Assembly (NCBI GenBank): GCA_016218815.1
Contig: JACRCX010000021.1
Span: 1 to 64,000, forward strand
DNA length: 64,000 bases
Direction of reading: 5' to 3'
From: Deltaproteobacteria bacterium
GTDB taxonomy: Bacteria > Myxococcota_A > Polyangia > DRWM01 > JAAZOP01
Shown here one piece after another: positions 47,758 to 57,056 of this stretch. Numbering within the stretch: the first letter of the stretch is position 1; each line of letters starts with the position of its first letter. Below the pieces are notes generated by a model. The model was not told the origin of the DNA and searched no databases. It was given only the letters and a program-made list of their open reading frames with translations. Position numbers and translations under genes: made by a program.

Positions 47758-48624
47758 CTACTCGGTGGCGATGAAGGGGAGGAAGTAGCAGTTGCCCGCG
47801 ACGTTCGCCGCCGGGTGGATGTCGAACGTGTGCGGCGCCAGCGTGGCGGTGACGTTGGTCAGGCCCGTCAGCACGTCGGTCATCACCCAGATGCCGCTGG
47901 CCGAGGTCGCCGCCGGATCCATGAGACCCGTGAAGTCCGCGGTCGGGTACGCGAACGTGAGCGGCGTCCCGGCGCCCGAGCGCTCGATCGTCGCGCCGGC
48001 GAGCGGCGCGTGCGTGCCGTCGACGACGATTCCCATCACGATGCCGTCGCCTTCCGGATCGATCCCGGTCAGCGCCGCAATGCCGCCGGAGAGGGTGTTG
48101 GTCAACGCGAAGACGGGAGCCTCGAGCTTGTCCGCGTAGCCCTCGGTGTCCCACGCCGTCACGCCCGTGAGCGTCGGGAAGAAGTCCCCGGCCACGCCGT
48201 CGGCGGGGTCGTCGTCGGCCATCACGATCAAGCCGATGGCCACGTCGGTCACGTCCACGCAGTCCATGTGCCACGTGCCGTCGGCGTTGGTCGTCGTCGT
48301 CGCCAGGATGGTCGGCGTGCCCACGAGGGCCGAGATCGGATCGGCCGCCGCGAGGAACAGGCCGCCCGCGTCGGTGCCGCCGAGCGGCGTCACCAGTCCG
48401 GCGAGGTTGACGAAGTTGTCCGTCTGGTCGGCCGAACAAGTGGGCGTCTCGCCCGTCTCTTCCGGGACGTCCGCCTCGACCTCGGGCGTCACATCGGCAT
48501 CCGCATCCGCCGCCACATCGCCGCCGTCGTCGCCCGTCACGTCCGGGGTTCCGCTGTCGTCGTCTCCGCACGACAACGGCATAGCCAGCGCGAAACAAAT
48601 CAGCAACATCTTGGTAACGTTCAT
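47758..48624 (-). CDS. Lipoprotein cotranscribed with FadL, unknown
   Basis: The 288-residue lipoprotein (LLICFALAMPLSCGDDD) has an acidic spacer with a short Asp-Ala run (DVAADADADV) and a beta-rich domain with a carboxypeptidase-regulatory-like segment (VVDGTHAPLAGATIERSG). GGAGGAGAAG precedes the ATG. It is nine bases upstream of fadL in the same direction, so the two may work together at the outer membrane, the lipoprotein perhaps assisting uptake of a hydrophobic substrate. The family is not recognised. Confidence 0.75.
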   Translation of the reverse strand: MNVTKMLLICFALAMPLSCGDDDSGTPDVTGDDGGDVAADADADVTPEVEADVPEETGETPTCSADQTDNFVNLAGLVTPLGGTDAGGLFLAAADPISALVGTPTILATTTTNADGTWHMDCVDVTDVAIGLIVMADDDPADGVAGDFFPTLTGVTAWDTEGYADKLEAPVFALTNTLSGGIAALTGIDPEGDGIVMGIVVDGTHAPLAGATIERSGAGTPLTFAYPTADFTGLMDPAATSASGIWVMTDVLTGLTNVTATLAPHTFDIHPAANVAGNCYFLPFIATE

Positions 48625-48733
48625 CTTCTCCTCCTCCCGCGCGGTCGCCCCGTCTCGTGGGGCCGACCCCGCAACCGTGCCCGAATCTGTCCGACCGTTC
48701 CCTCGCTCCGAGCTTCCTGTTCGAAGCGCGCGG

Positions 48734-48762
48734 AGTATAGCCGATTCCCCGCAACTTGGCAA
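48734..48762 (-). promoter_or_regulatory. Sigma-70-like promoter of the lipoprotein-fadL operon
   Basis: On the minus strand TTGCCA (48757-48762), 17 bases, TATACT (48734-48739): five of six consensus bases in both boxes. Transcription would start near 48726, giving a leader of about 100 bases before ATG 48624. This is the best promoter match in the window. Confidence 0.65.
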
Positions 48763-48787
48763 GATCCGCGACAATGTTGCGACTTAC

Positions 48788-48816
48788 TTGACCGCCGGAC
48801 CCGGGCCACGTACACC
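48788..48816 (+). promoter_or_regulatory. Possible promoter of a leaderless transcript, divergent
   Basis: TTGACC (48788-48793), 17 bases, TACACC (48811-48816), then exactly six bases to GTG 48823. Its -35 box lies 25 bases from that of the divergent lipoprotein-fadL promoter. Confidence 0.5.
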
Positions 48817-48822
48817 TTGTGC

Positions 48823-50340
48823 GTGTTCGCACGCCGCCTTCACCTGCTCGCACTCTCCATCGTCGTCCTGATTTCCGCCGTTCCCGCTCCCCCGGCCCAC
48901 GGCGACGAAACCCACGTCGTCGCCGCCGGCGAGACCCTCTGGGGGATCGCACAACAGCACGACGTCTCGGTCGATGCCCTCCGCCAGGCCAACGACCTGG
49001 GCGACTCCGATCGCATCCTCCCCGGCCAACGCCTCCATCTCCCCGAGGCCGAGGGAACCGCAGCCGTCGAGTCCGTTGCCCCGCCTGAGCCCGCCCCCCT
49101 CGCCCCCCCCTGCCCCTTCCCGCCCGGACCAACAACTCGCCCCGAACGCCCGACCAACAACCAAGAACTTCCCTCCTCCCCCCTCTCCTCCCCCTCCTCC
49201 CTCTCCGCCTTCTTCCGTGCCCTCCAACGCGTACAGGACGACACTCCGGGCGCCCTCGCCCGCATCGCCCACTTCGGCGACTCCCACACCGCCTCGCCCT
49301 CCTTCCCCGGGTCGATCCGCCTCGCGCTCACCGCGCGGTTCGGCGACGCCGGCCCCGGGTTCATCCAGCCCGGCCGCCCCTGGCGCTCCTACGACCCCCA
49401 GGATATCGACGTCGGCGCCTCCGGCGACTGGACCTTCGACCGCGTCCGCCGGACGGGCGATGACAACCTCGCCGACGGCCTCTACGGCCTCGGCGGCTGG
49501 TCGGCCCGCACGAGCAAGCAGGACGCCGAGATCTGGCTCGCCACCGAGTCCGGCGAGTCGGTCTCCGGCTTCGACGTCGAGTACCTCGCCCAGCCCGACG
49601 GCGGCTCCGCCGACGTGCTCCTGGACGGCGCCGTCGTTGCCCGCATCGACTCCGACTCCGACGGCATCGCGGCCGAACGCCACCGCCTCCAGGCGGAAGA
49701 TGCGGAACACCGCCTCGAGATCCGCGCCGTCGGCGACGGCGAGTTCCGCCTGCTCGGCGTCGAGACCGCCCGTCCCGGGCCCGGCGTCTTGTACGACGTC
49801 CTCGCCACCAACGGCGCCCGTGCCGACTGGCTCCTCTCCTGGAACGGCGACCTCTTCTCCGACTGCCTCGCCCGCCGCGACCCCGACCTCGTCGTCCTCA
49901 TGTTCGGCACCAACGAGGCATCCGACTCCGATCTCGATCTGGATCGCTTCTCGGCCGACTTCGCCCGCGTGCTGGAGCTGCTCCACACCTCCGCGCCCGA
50001 CGCCTCCTGTCTCGTCCTGGCCCCCCCCGACATGTCCGAGCGCCGCCACGGTCGCTACGCCGGCACGCCCGAGATTCTCCCGCCGCTCGTCGAGGCCGAG
50101 CGCTCGGCCGCAACCGCCGCCGGCTGCGCGTTCTTCGACACCTTCGCCGCCATGGGCGGCTCCGGCGCCATGGATCGCTGGGTCGCCGCCGACCCGTCCC
50201 TGGGCGCGGCCGACCACGTGCACCTGACCTCGCGCGGCTACCGCACCCTCGGCGAGGCCGTCGCCGCCGCCCTCCTCGACGCCTTCGACGCGTGGTCTTC
50301 CGGTGATTCCCCCGCCGTCGCTCCCCCCGAGGACCGTTGA
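48823..50340 (+). CDS. LysM-domain SGNH/GDSL hydrolase
   Basis: The 505-residue protein has a signal peptide (LLALSIVVLISAVPAPPAHG), a LysM domain (THVVAAGETLWGIAQQHDV to RILPGQRLHLPE), a Pro-rich linker and an SGNH domain: IAHFGDSHTASPS (Ser), YGLGGWSA, VLMFGTNEASD, and DHVHLTSRG with the Asp and His. LysM should hold it on peptidoglycan. The linker contains TNNQELP, translated from a CCAACAACCAA repeat. It is a paralogue of the SGNH at 44553. GTG 48823 has no ribosome site but a well placed promoter. Confidence 0.85.
   Translation: MFARRLHLLALSIVVLISAVPAPPAHGDETHVVAAGETLWGIAQQHDVSVDALRQANDLGDSDRILPGQRLHLPEAEGTAAVESVAPPEPAPLAPPCPFPPGPTTRPERPTNNQELPSSPLSSPSSLSAFFRALQRVQDDTPGALARIAHFGDSHTASPSFPGSIRLALTARFGDAGPGFIQPGRPWRSYDPQDIDVGASGDWTFDRVRRTGDDNLADGLYGLGGWSARTSKQDAEIWLATESGESVSGFDVEYLAQPDGGSADVLLDGAVVARIDSDSDGIAAERHRLQAEDAEHRLEIRAVGDGEFRLLGVETARPGPGVLYDVLATNGARADWLLSWNGDLFSDCLARRDPDLVVLMFGTNEASDSDLDLDRFSADFARVLELLHTSAPDASCLVLAPPDMSERRHGRYAGTPEILPPLVEAERSAATAAGCAFFDTFAAMGGSGAMDRWVAADPSLGAADHVHLTSRGYRTLGEAVAAALLDAFDAWSSGDSPAVAPPEDR
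49126..49168. repeat. CCAACAACCAA repeat read through in the LysM-SGNH gene
   Basis: CCCGGACCAACAACTCGCCC and GACCAACAACCAAGAACTT are read in frame as GPTTRPERPTNNQEL, part of the linker between LysM and the hydrolase domain. Confidence 0.7.
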
Positions 50341-50412
50341 CGAATCGCCAACACCGTTGTCAGGTCGCAACGCCTGGGACCCCGGCGTGGCACTCGCCCC
50401 CGCCCTCCGATC

Positions 50413-51471
50413 CTACCGACTTCCCGCGCTTTCCCGCCGTGGCACGCCCGGCGACCCGGATTCGTCCCGCCGTGGCACGCGAATTGCTGATTGCTGCCCC
50501 GGTCTGGTTCGAGCCGCAGCGTCAACTCGCTGACCATGGACGGCCGGGAAGGAAAGGAACGGCCTCCGCGAAGAGCCGGTCCCGCCGCTCGCGGTCCCCA
50601 CCTCCGCCATCCGCAGCAGCCGCTCGACCCGCTCGGGCGTCGGCGGGTGCGTGCGCAACGGATGACCCTCCGCCGCCGGACGCCCCCGCCCGAAGAACAA
50701 CTCGAGCAGCGTCGGCCGCTCGACCGCGACCTCCGCCAGCGCCTCCGCCAGCCCCGCCGGGTCTCCCGTCAATCGCGCTGCCGTCGCGTCCGCCGCGAAC
50801 TCCCGCTGCCGCGACATCGCCGCCTGCACCATCAGCGCCGCGAACGGCAGCCCGATCACCAGCAGCAACGCGCCGAAGAAGATCTTCGGCCCCGCCAGGA
50901 GGAGCACCGGCAGGAAGAGCAGCAGCGCCACGTTGCCCAGCCTCGAGATGCCGAGCAGCAGCGACACCATCGAACCCGAGACCGACGCCAGCGCCAGGTC
51001 CCGGTGCCGGATGTGCGCGATCTCGTGCGCCAGCACCCCCGCCAACCCCCGCGCGTCCAGCCGACCCAGGAGCCCCGCCGTCACCACCAGCGTCGCCCGC
51101 TCGGGGTCCCGCCCCAGCGTCGCCGCGTTCGGCTGCCACGACGGCGCCAGGAAGATCCGCGGCGCCGCGACTCCCGCCCGCACGCTCAATGCTCCCACCA
51201 GGTCGTGCACCAGCGGCGCCTGCCCGTATCCCAGCGGCTGCGCCCGCACCGCCCGCAGGACGTACGCCTCCCCGAACGAGCCCCCCGTCGCCGCCAGCAC
51301 CACCCCCAGACCCGCCAGCACCACGGCGCCCGCCGTCCCCGCGATGAGCCACCCGGCCAGGACCACGATCGACGCGAGCAGCCCCAGCAGCGCCGCCGTC
51401 GCCAGCCCCGACTGCCACACCGCCGCCCTCGCGCTCGCCTCCAGGAACTCCCTCTTCGCCGGCCAAGCCAT
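50413..51471 (-). CDS. HtpX-like M48 family membrane metalloprotease
   Basis: The 352-residue protein has two N-terminal helices, the zinc motif VLAHEIAHIRHRD, two more helices (VALLLFLPVLLLAG, FGALLLVIGLPFAALMV) and the third ligand region REFAADATAARLTGDP, then HPPTPERVERLLRM near the end, all typical of HtpX. It degrades misfolded membrane proteins. The last 45 or so residues are atypical and Arg/Gly/Pro-rich and are encoded by repeats of CCCGCCGTGGCACGC, so the end was probably extended by repeat DNA. ATG 51471 is preferred; ATG 51507 is the alternative. Confidence 0.88.
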   Translation of the reverse strand: MAWPAKREFLEASARAAVWQSGLATAALLGLLASIVVLAGWLIAGTAGAVVLAGLGVVLAATGGSFGEAYVLRAVRAQPLGYGQAPLVHDLVGALSVRAGVAAPRIFLAPSWQPNAATLGRDPERATLVVTAGLLGRLDARGLAGVLAHEIAHIRHRDLALASVSGSMVSLLLGISRLGNVALLLFLPVLLLAGPKIFFGALLLVIGLPFAALMVQAAMSRQREFAADATAARLTGDPAGLAEALAEVAVERPTLLELFFGRGRPAAEGHPLRTHPPTPERVERLLRMAEVGTASGGTGSSRRPFLSFPAVHGQRVDAAARTRPGQQSAIRVPRRDESGSPGVPRRESAGSR

Positions 51472-51545
51472 CCCACTCGCTCCCCGCCCCCCGCTTTCCG
51501 GCAACATATCCACTCCGCCCACACGCTCAACGCCCCTCCCGCCCG

Positions 51546-51592
51546 TGCCCGGAACCAATAACCAATGACCAAGGACCAAGAACCTGCAAAAC
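51546..51592. repeat. CCAATAACCAATGACC dispersed repeat
   Basis: GGAACCAATAACCAATGACC and AAGGACCAAGAACC lie just before the MBOAT gene. An in-frame ATG at 51565 is part of the repeat and would add MTKDQEPAKLPPP to the protein. Confidence 0.7.
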
Positions 51593-51603
51593 TCCCCCCG
51601 CCC

Positions 51604-53022
51604 ATGTCCTTCCAGACCCTCGACTACCTCCTCTTCCTCGCCGCCGTTGCGCTCCTGCTGCGCCTTGTCGCCGCCCACCGCACCGCGCGCCTTGCCCTGC
51701 TCGTCACCGCCAGCTACGCCTTCTACGCCTTCGGCCGGCCGCTCCACCTCCTCGTCCTGGTCGGCCTCACCGGCGTCGATTGGCTGTTCATCCGCGCCAT
51801 CCACCGCGCCCGCGCCGCCCGCCGCAAGCTGCTCCTGAGCGCGGCCGTCGCCGTCGACCTCCTGGTCCTGGCCGCGTTCAAGTACGCCGCCTTCCTCTCC
51901 GGCGCTGTCACCGGCAGCCTCGCCGCCCTGGGCGCCGGCGTCGAGCCCGTGACGATCAGCCTCGGCTTCCCCCTCGGCGTGTCGTTCTACGTCTTCTCCT
52001 CCCTCACCTGCTCCATCGACGTCTACCGCGGCCGGTGCGAGCCCCCCGCCTCGCTCCTCGACTACGCCGCCTTCGTCTCGTTCTTCCCCAAGATCGTTGC
52101 CGGGCCGATCGCCCGCGCCCGCCAGTTCCTCCCCCAACTCGCCTCCCCACCCGACTTCACCGACGCCGCCACGAGCCACGGCTTGTTCCTGGTCCTTGCC
52201 GGCCTCGTCAAGAAGATCGCCCTGGCCGATTTCCTCGGGCGTAACCTCGTCGAGCGCGTCTTCGATGCACCCCAACGCTACTCCTCGCTCGAGGTCCTCG
52301 CGGGCGTCTACGCCTACACCTTCCAGATCTACTGCGACTTCTCGGGCCTCACCGACATCGCCATCGGCTCGGCCCTGATCCTCGGCTTCCGCCTGCCGCG
52401 GAACTTCGATCTGCCGTACCGCTCCGCCGACCTCCAGGAGTTCTGGCGGCGGTGGCACATGTCCCTCTCCACGTGGCTACGCGACTACCTCTACGTCCCG
52501 CTCGGCGGCAACCGCCGCGGCAGGGCCCGCACCTACCTGAACCTCTTCCTCACCATGCTCCTGGGCGGGCTGTGGCACGGCGCCGGTTGGACCTTCCTCG
52601 CCTGGGGCGGCCTGCACGGCCTGGGCCTGGCCGCGACCCGCGCGGTCCAGCGCCTCCGCGCGCGTCTCGGCCGCCCGCGCGCACCCACCTTCGCCGGTCG
52701 CCTGCTGGGCGGCGTCCTCACCTTCCACTTCGTCGCGTTCTGCTGGATCTTCTTCCGCGCGCCCGACTTCGACGCGGCCCGCGCCGTCCTCGCGAAGCTC
52801 GGCGAAGGCACCACCTGGGCGCCCAACCTCACGCCCACGATCCTCGGCGTGCTGGGCGTCGCCGTCGCGCTGCACTTCCTGCCGCGCCTCCTCTACGAGC
52901 GCGCCCGCGCGGCCTTCGTCGGGGCCCCCGCGGTCGCCCAGGCCGCCGTGCTCGTCGCGGCGGGGTTCGCGCTCGCGAGCGTCGCCACCCGCTTCGTGCC
53001 CTTCATCTACCAGGGATTCTAG
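51604..53022 (+). CDS. MBOAT family O-acyltransferase (AlgI-like)
   Basis: The 472-residue multi-pass protein has FFPKIVAGPIARARQFLPQL, YCDFSGLTDIAIG, EFWRRWHMSLSTWLRDYLYVPLGGNR and the catalytic His region LGGLWHGAGWTFLAWGGLHG, all diagnostic of AlgI-type MBOATs that pass acyl groups across the membrane for polysaccharide or peptidoglycan O-acetylation. The two SGNH proteins nearby are the natural periplasmic partners. I start at ATG 51604, where the conserved N-terminus begins; the upstream start at 51565 is within repeat DNA. Neither has a good ribosome site. Confidence 0.92.
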   Translation: MSFQTLDYLLFLAAVALLLRLVAAHRTARLALLVTASYAFYAFGRPLHLLVLVGLTGVDWLFIRAIHRARAARRKLLLSAAVAVDLLVLAAFKYAAFLSGAVTGSLAALGAGVEPVTISLGFPLGVSFYVFSSLTCSIDVYRGRCEPPASLLDYAAFVSFFPKIVAGPIARARQFLPQLASPPDFTDAATSHGLFLVLAGLVKKIALADFLGRNLVERVFDAPQRYSSLEVLAGVYAYTFQIYCDFSGLTDIAIGSALILGFRLPRNFDLPYRSADLQEFWRRWHMSLSTWLRDYLYVPLGGNRRGRARTYLNLFLTMLLGGLWHGAGWTFLAWGGLHGLGLAATRAVQRLRARLGRPRAPTFAGRLLGGVLTFHFVAFCWIFFRAPDFDAARAVLAKLGEGTTWAPNLTPTILGVLGVAVALHFLPRLLYERARAAFVGAPAVAQAAVLVAAGFALASVATRFVPFIYQGF

Positions 53023-53068
53023 GGGAGAGAGGGAGAGGTCGACCGGAGAGCGGGGGAGGGTTCCGGTG

Positions 53069-54466
53069 TCAGGCCGGCGCGCCTGCGGGCAGCGCCCCGG
53101 AGACTCCCCCGGCCGCCGCGGCGGACTGTGCGGTCCGTCGCTTCTCGAGGTACGCCTGCCCGATCTGCGGGAACAGCGCGAGGATCAGCAGCTCCTCGTC
53201 GCTCGGGTCCAGCGCCGCGAACTTCTCGCGCGTCGCCGGCAGCTCCGGCGGCAGCACGTCCGCCGGCCGCTCCAGGATCGGCTTCTCCCCCGCCAGCACC
53301 TTTGCCCGCAAGCCCTCGTCCATCGGCGCCGGCGGCCGTCCGTACAGCCCGCGGAAGTAGTCCCGCGTCTCCGCCGTCACCACGGAGTACCGCGCGCCCG
53401 TCACGACGTTCATCGCGGCCTGCGAGCCCACGATCTGGCTCGACGGCGTCACCAGCGGCGGATAGCCCATCTCCGCACGCACCCGCGGCACTTCGTCCAG
53501 CACCTCCGCCATCCGCTCGCTCGCCCCCAGGTCCTTGAGCTGCGAGATGAGGTTCGACAGCATCCCACCGGGGATCTGCGAGCGCAGCACGCGGCCGTCC
53601 ACCCCCGACTTCCCGGTGTCGAACGCCTTGTACTTCGCCCGCACATTCCGGAAGTGCGCCGCCTCCCGCTCCACCGCGTCCAGGTCGACCTGCACCGAGC
53701 GTCCCGCCGCCTGCGCGATCACCGCCAGCGTCTCCACCGCCGGGAGGCTCGACCCCCCGGAGAACGGTCCGACCGCCCCGTCGACCTCTTCCGCCCCCGC
53801 TTCCGCCGCCGCCATGCAGGCCGCCTCCGCGAAGCCGTTCGTCGTGTGCGTGTGGATCACCACCGGCAGGCCGACCTTGCGCCGCAAGGCCCGCACCAAC
53901 TCGAACGCCGCCGCCGGCGTCATCAACCCCGCCATGTCCTTGATGCAGAGCTGTTCCGACCCCAGCTCCGCCAGCCGCCGCCCGACCTCCACGAAACTCT
54001 CCGGCGTGTGCACCGGGCTCGTCGTGTAGCAGATCCCCCCCTCCACCCGCTTCCCGTTCGCCAGCACCGCCGCGATCGAACGCTCGAGGTTCCGTACGTC
54101 GTTCAAGGCGTCGAACACGCGGAACAAGTCCACGCCGCCGATCGCCGCCCGCGCCACGAACAGGTCCACCACGTCGTCCGCGTAGTGCCGGTACCCCACC
54201 AGGTTCTGCCCGCGCAGCAGCATCCGCACCGTCGTCGTCGGCAGCCCCCATCGGATCACCGACAGCCGCTCCCACGGGTCCTCCCCGCAGAACCGCAGCG
54301 CCGCGTCGAACGTCGCCCCGCCCCACGCCTCCACCGACGCGTACCGCGCCGCCTCCACCGCCGGCAGCGCGTCCCGCATGTCCTCCGTGCTCACCCGCGT
54401 CGCGAACATCGACTGGTGCCCGTCGCGCAGCGTCACGTCCGAAATCGCCAAAGCCCGCTCGTACAT
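53069..54466 (-). CDS. Biotin-dependent carboxyltransferase subunit (OadA/PycB type)
   Basis: The 465-residue protein is a TIM-barrel carboxyltransferase with ISDVTLRDGHQSMFATR at the start, LCIKDMAGLMTP (Lys that is carboxylated) and VVIHTHTTNGFAEAA (metal-binding His pair). It transfers carboxyl groups to or from pyruvate/oxaloacetate or methylmalonyl-CoA. The C-terminus stops after the PYC-OADA domain and has no biotinyl carrier domain, so a separate carrier protein must exist elsewhere. GGGAGAGGGAGCG precedes the ATG. Confidence 0.9.
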   Translation of the reverse strand: MYERALAISDVTLRDGHQSMFATRVSTEDMRDALPAVEAARYASVEAWGGATFDAALRFCGEDPWERLSVIRWGLPTTTVRMLLRGQNLVGYRHYADDVVDLFVARAAIGGVDLFRVFDALNDVRNLERSIAAVLANGKRVEGGICYTTSPVHTPESFVEVGRRLAELGSEQLCIKDMAGLMTPAAAFELVRALRRKVGLPVVIHTHTTNGFAEAACMAAAEAGAEEVDGAVGPFSGGSSLPAVETLAVIAQAAGRSVQVDLDAVEREAAHFRNVRAKYKAFDTGKSGVDGRVLRSQIPGGMLSNLISQLKDLGASERMAEVLDEVPRVRAEMGYPPLVTPSSQIVGSQAAMNVVTGARYSVVTAETRDYFRGLYGRPPAPMDEGLRAKVLAGEKPILERPADVLPPELPATREKFAALDPSDEELLILALFPQIGQAYLEKRRTAQSAAAAGGVSGALPAGAPA

Positions 54467-54568
54467 CGCTCCCTCTCCCTCTCGCGCCCCCGTCGTCCCC
54501 CCCGAACCGCCCAGACATAACCCGTCCCCCCGCCCGACGCAAAGCCCCCTCGCCTCGCCCTCTCCCCT

Positions 54569-54604
54569 ATCGGTGTCCATCGGTGTCCATCGGTGGTTTC
54601 TTCC
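54569..54604. repeat. ATCGGTGTCC tandem repeat (NTDEHR family), copy 4
   Basis: ATCGGTGTCC twice then ATCGGTGGTTTCTTCC, in the gap between divergent genes, 29 bases before the MBL gene. It is intergenic, unlike the other three copies. Confidence 0.8.
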
Positions 54605-54632
54605 TTCCCTCCCGGAGTACCATCGCCCCGCG

Positions 54633-55403
54633 ATGCTGACCTTCTCCCTCCAGTCCGGCTCGAACGGCAACGCCATCTACGTCGAGGCCGCCGGCGCCCG
54701 CCTCCTCTTCGATGCCGGCCTGAGCGGTCGGGTCGCCGAACGCCTTCTTGCCGAACGAGCCCGCGACATCCGCGAGGTCGACGCGCTCATCCTCTCCCAC
54801 GACCACGCCGACCACACGCGCTGCGCCAGCATCTGGCACCGCAAGTTCGGTCTCCCCATCCACGCCACCCCCGGCACCTGGCGCGCCGCCGCCCCCGCGC
54901 AAGGCCGCGTCGCCGACTTTCGTCCCTTCCACGCCGGTGCCACCCTCGACTTCGGCCGCGTTGCCGTCCATACCCTCCCCACCCCCCACGACGGCGCCGA
55001 CGGCGTCGCCTTCGTCGTCGAGGCCGAAGGCCTCCGCCTCGGCATCTTCACCGACCTCGGCCACCCCTTCCCCCTCCTCGAGCGCTGGCTCGAGCGCGTC
55101 GATGCCGCCTACCTCGAAAGCAACTACGACCCCGAGATGCTCGCCCACGGTCCCTATCCCCCCGCCCTCCAGGACCGCATCCGCGGCGCCGGCGGCCACC
55201 TCTCCAACGACGAGGCCGCCGCCCTGCTGCACGGCTGCCGCCGCAAGCCGCGCTGGATCGCCCTCGCCCACCTCTCCGCCCAGAACAACCGGCCCGACGT
55301 CGCCCTCCACACGCACCGCGCCGCCGCCGGCCGCGACTACCCCTTCCATCTCGCCGGTCGCGACGGCCCGTCCGACCTGCTCGAGCTTCGGGCGCGATCG
55401 TGA
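54633..55403 (+). CDS. Metallo-beta-lactamase-fold hydrolase (YycJ/WalJ-like)
   Basis: The 256-residue protein begins with MLTFSLQSGSNGNAIYVEAA, has the motif ALILSHDHADHTRCA (HxHxDH), a His in TPTPHDGADG, TDLGHPF and LAHLSAQNNRPDVA near the end. This plan matches the YycJ/WalJ family of metal-dependent phosphodiesterase or exonuclease-like enzymes. There is no ribosome site; a TACCAT box lies nine bases upstream. Its stop overlaps the next gene's GTG as GTGA. Confidence 0.88.
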   Translation: MLTFSLQSGSNGNAIYVEAAGARLLFDAGLSGRVAERLLAERARDIREVDALILSHDHADHTRCASIWHRKFGLPIHATPGTWRAAAPAQGRVADFRPFHAGATLDFGRVAVHTLPTPHDGADGVAFVVEAEGLRLGIFTDLGHPFPLLERWLERVDAAYLESNYDPEMLAHGPYPPALQDRIRGAGGHLSNDEAAALLHGCRRKPRWIALAHLSAQNNRPDVALHTHRAAAGRDYPFHLAGRDGPSDLLELRARS

Positions 55404-57040
55404 ATCCCGCGCCGGCTCCCGAACCGCCCGCCTCCGGCTCTTCCCGGCTCGCGCGCCTCCGCCCCTGGCTCCCCGCCGCGCTCGCCGCCGCCCTCGCGCT
55501 CGCCTACCTCCCGTCGTTGGGCGGCGGGTTCCTCAACTACGACGACGACTGGCTCGTCGAGCACAACCACACCCTGCGCGACCCCTCCCCCTCCGCCCTC
55601 CTCGCCGCCTGGACCGACTTCACTCCCGGGACGCGCCTGACCCTCGGCGCCGAGTACCTCCCCCTGCGCGACACCCTCGTCTGGCTCGAGCTGCGCCTCT
55701 TCGGCCCCCACGCGCCGCCGATGCGCGTGACCAGCCTTTTCCTCTTCCTCGCCGCCGCACTGCTCGTGCGCCGCTATCTGCTTCGCACGTTCGGCGACGG
55801 GATCGCCGCCGAGGCGGCGGCCTGGCTCTTCGCCCTCCATCCCGTTCACGCCGAATCGGTCGCGTGGCTCGCCGGGCAGAAGGACCTCGTCGCCCTCCTC
55901 TTCGTCGCCGCCGCCCTGGTCTCCTACGCCGGCAATTCCCGCCGCCGTGCCCTCCTCGTCCCCTCTCTCGTTGCCCTCGCGTGTCTCGGCAAAGCCGTCG
56001 CCGTCGTCACCCCCCTCCTCCTCCTCGCCCACGACCTCCTCGTGCGCCGCAAGCCGAGTGCACGAGTGCTGGTTCCTTCCTTCGCCGTCGCGCTCGCCGC
56101 CGCCGCCGTCCACGGCTGGGTCGGCCACGTCGTCGGCATGGTCGCCGAGCCGCTCGGCGGCAGCCGGCTCGCCGCGTTCGTCTCCATGGGTCCCGCGACC
56201 TGGGACTGCCTCGCCCGCTGCCTCGTCCCCACCGGCCTCTCCGTCCTCCACGATGCCCCGGTCCGCTCCGCCGCCGATCTTCTCGGCTGGCTCGCCGTCG
56301 CGAACTTCGTCGCGCTGGGTGCCGTCGCCGCCCTGCGCTGGCGCGCCGGCGACCGCCGCCCCGCCGTCTTCCTCGCCTGGTTCCTCATCCCCCTCGCCCC
56401 GACCGCGCAGTTCCTCGTCCCGCTGCAGAACGCCGTCGCCGACCGCTACCTCCTCCTCGCCGTCCTCGGCCCCGTCGCCGCGATCGGCGCCGCCCTCGCC
56501 TGGCTGGCCTCCCGCGACCGCCCACGCCTCGCTCTGGCCTGCGCCGTCGCGCTCTGCGCCTCCTTCGCCCTGTCCACCTTCGAGCGCGCGGCGGTCTTCC
56601 ACGACAGCGTCGCGCTCTTCCGTGACGCCACCGCGCGGACCGCCGTCGACCCGCTTGCTCCCTACCAGCTCGGAAAGGCCCTCCAGGCCGCCGGCGATCC
56701 CCAAGGTGCCGAACGCGCGTTCCTCCTCGCATTCTCGCGTCCGGGCTCGCGGGACGTCCGCTGCTCCGCCGCCAACAACCTCGCCGTGCTCCTCTCCGGA
56801 AAAACGCGCCTCGGCGACGGCATCGCCTTCCTCCGCCACGCCGTCACCGTCTGCCCCGACAATCCGAAGACGCACAACGGCCTGGCCGAGCTCCTCGCCC
56901 GCGCCGGCTTCGCCGCCGAGGCCCGCGCCGCGTACGACGACCTCGTGCGCCGCTTCCCGGATTACGAGGTCGGGCTTCGCAACTACGAGCGCCGCTACGG
57001 CTCGCCGCCACAGGGTCCGGACGAGAAGAAACTCAGATGA
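55400..57040 (+). CDS. TMTC-like multi-pass glycosyltransferase with TPR tail
   Basis: The 546-residue protein has about ten membrane helices. Its early periplasmic loop has NYDDDWLVEHNHTLRD (acidic catalytic pair), followed by HPVHAESVAWLAGQKDLVALL, the signature of TMTC-type O-mannosyltransferases, and it ends in TPR-like repeats (PYQLGKALQAAGDPQGAERAF, AELLARAGFAAEARAAYDDL). A role in transferring a lipid-linked sugar to exported proteins is likely. GTG 55400 overlaps the previous stop as GTGA, which fixes the start. Confidence 0.85.
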   Translation: MNPAPAPEPPASGSSRLARLRPWLPAALAAALALAYLPSLGGGFLNYDDDWLVEHNHTLRDPSPSALLAAWTDFTPGTRLTLGAEYLPLRDTLVWLELRLFGPHAPPMRVTSLFLFLAAALLVRRYLLRTFGDGIAAEAAAWLFALHPVHAESVAWLAGQKDLVALLFVAAALVSYAGNSRRRALLVPSLVALACLGKAVAVVTPLLLLAHDLLVRRKPSARVLVPSFAVALAAAAVHGWVGHVVGMVAEPLGGSRLAAFVSMGPATWDCLARCLVPTGLSVLHDAPVRSAADLLGWLAVANFVALGAVAALRWRAGDRRPAVFLAWFLIPLAPTAQFLVPLQNAVADRYLLLAVLGPVAAIGAALAWLASRDRPRLALACAVALCASFALSTFERAAVFHDSVALFRDATARTAVDPLAPYQLGKALQAAGDPQGAERAFLLAFSRPGSRDVRCSAANNLAVLLSGKTRLGDGIAFLRHAVTVCPDNPKTHNGLAELLARAGFAAEARAAYDDLVRRFPDYEVGLRNYERRYGSPPQGPDEKKLR

Positions 57041-57056
57041 ACGACGACGGCCGGAA

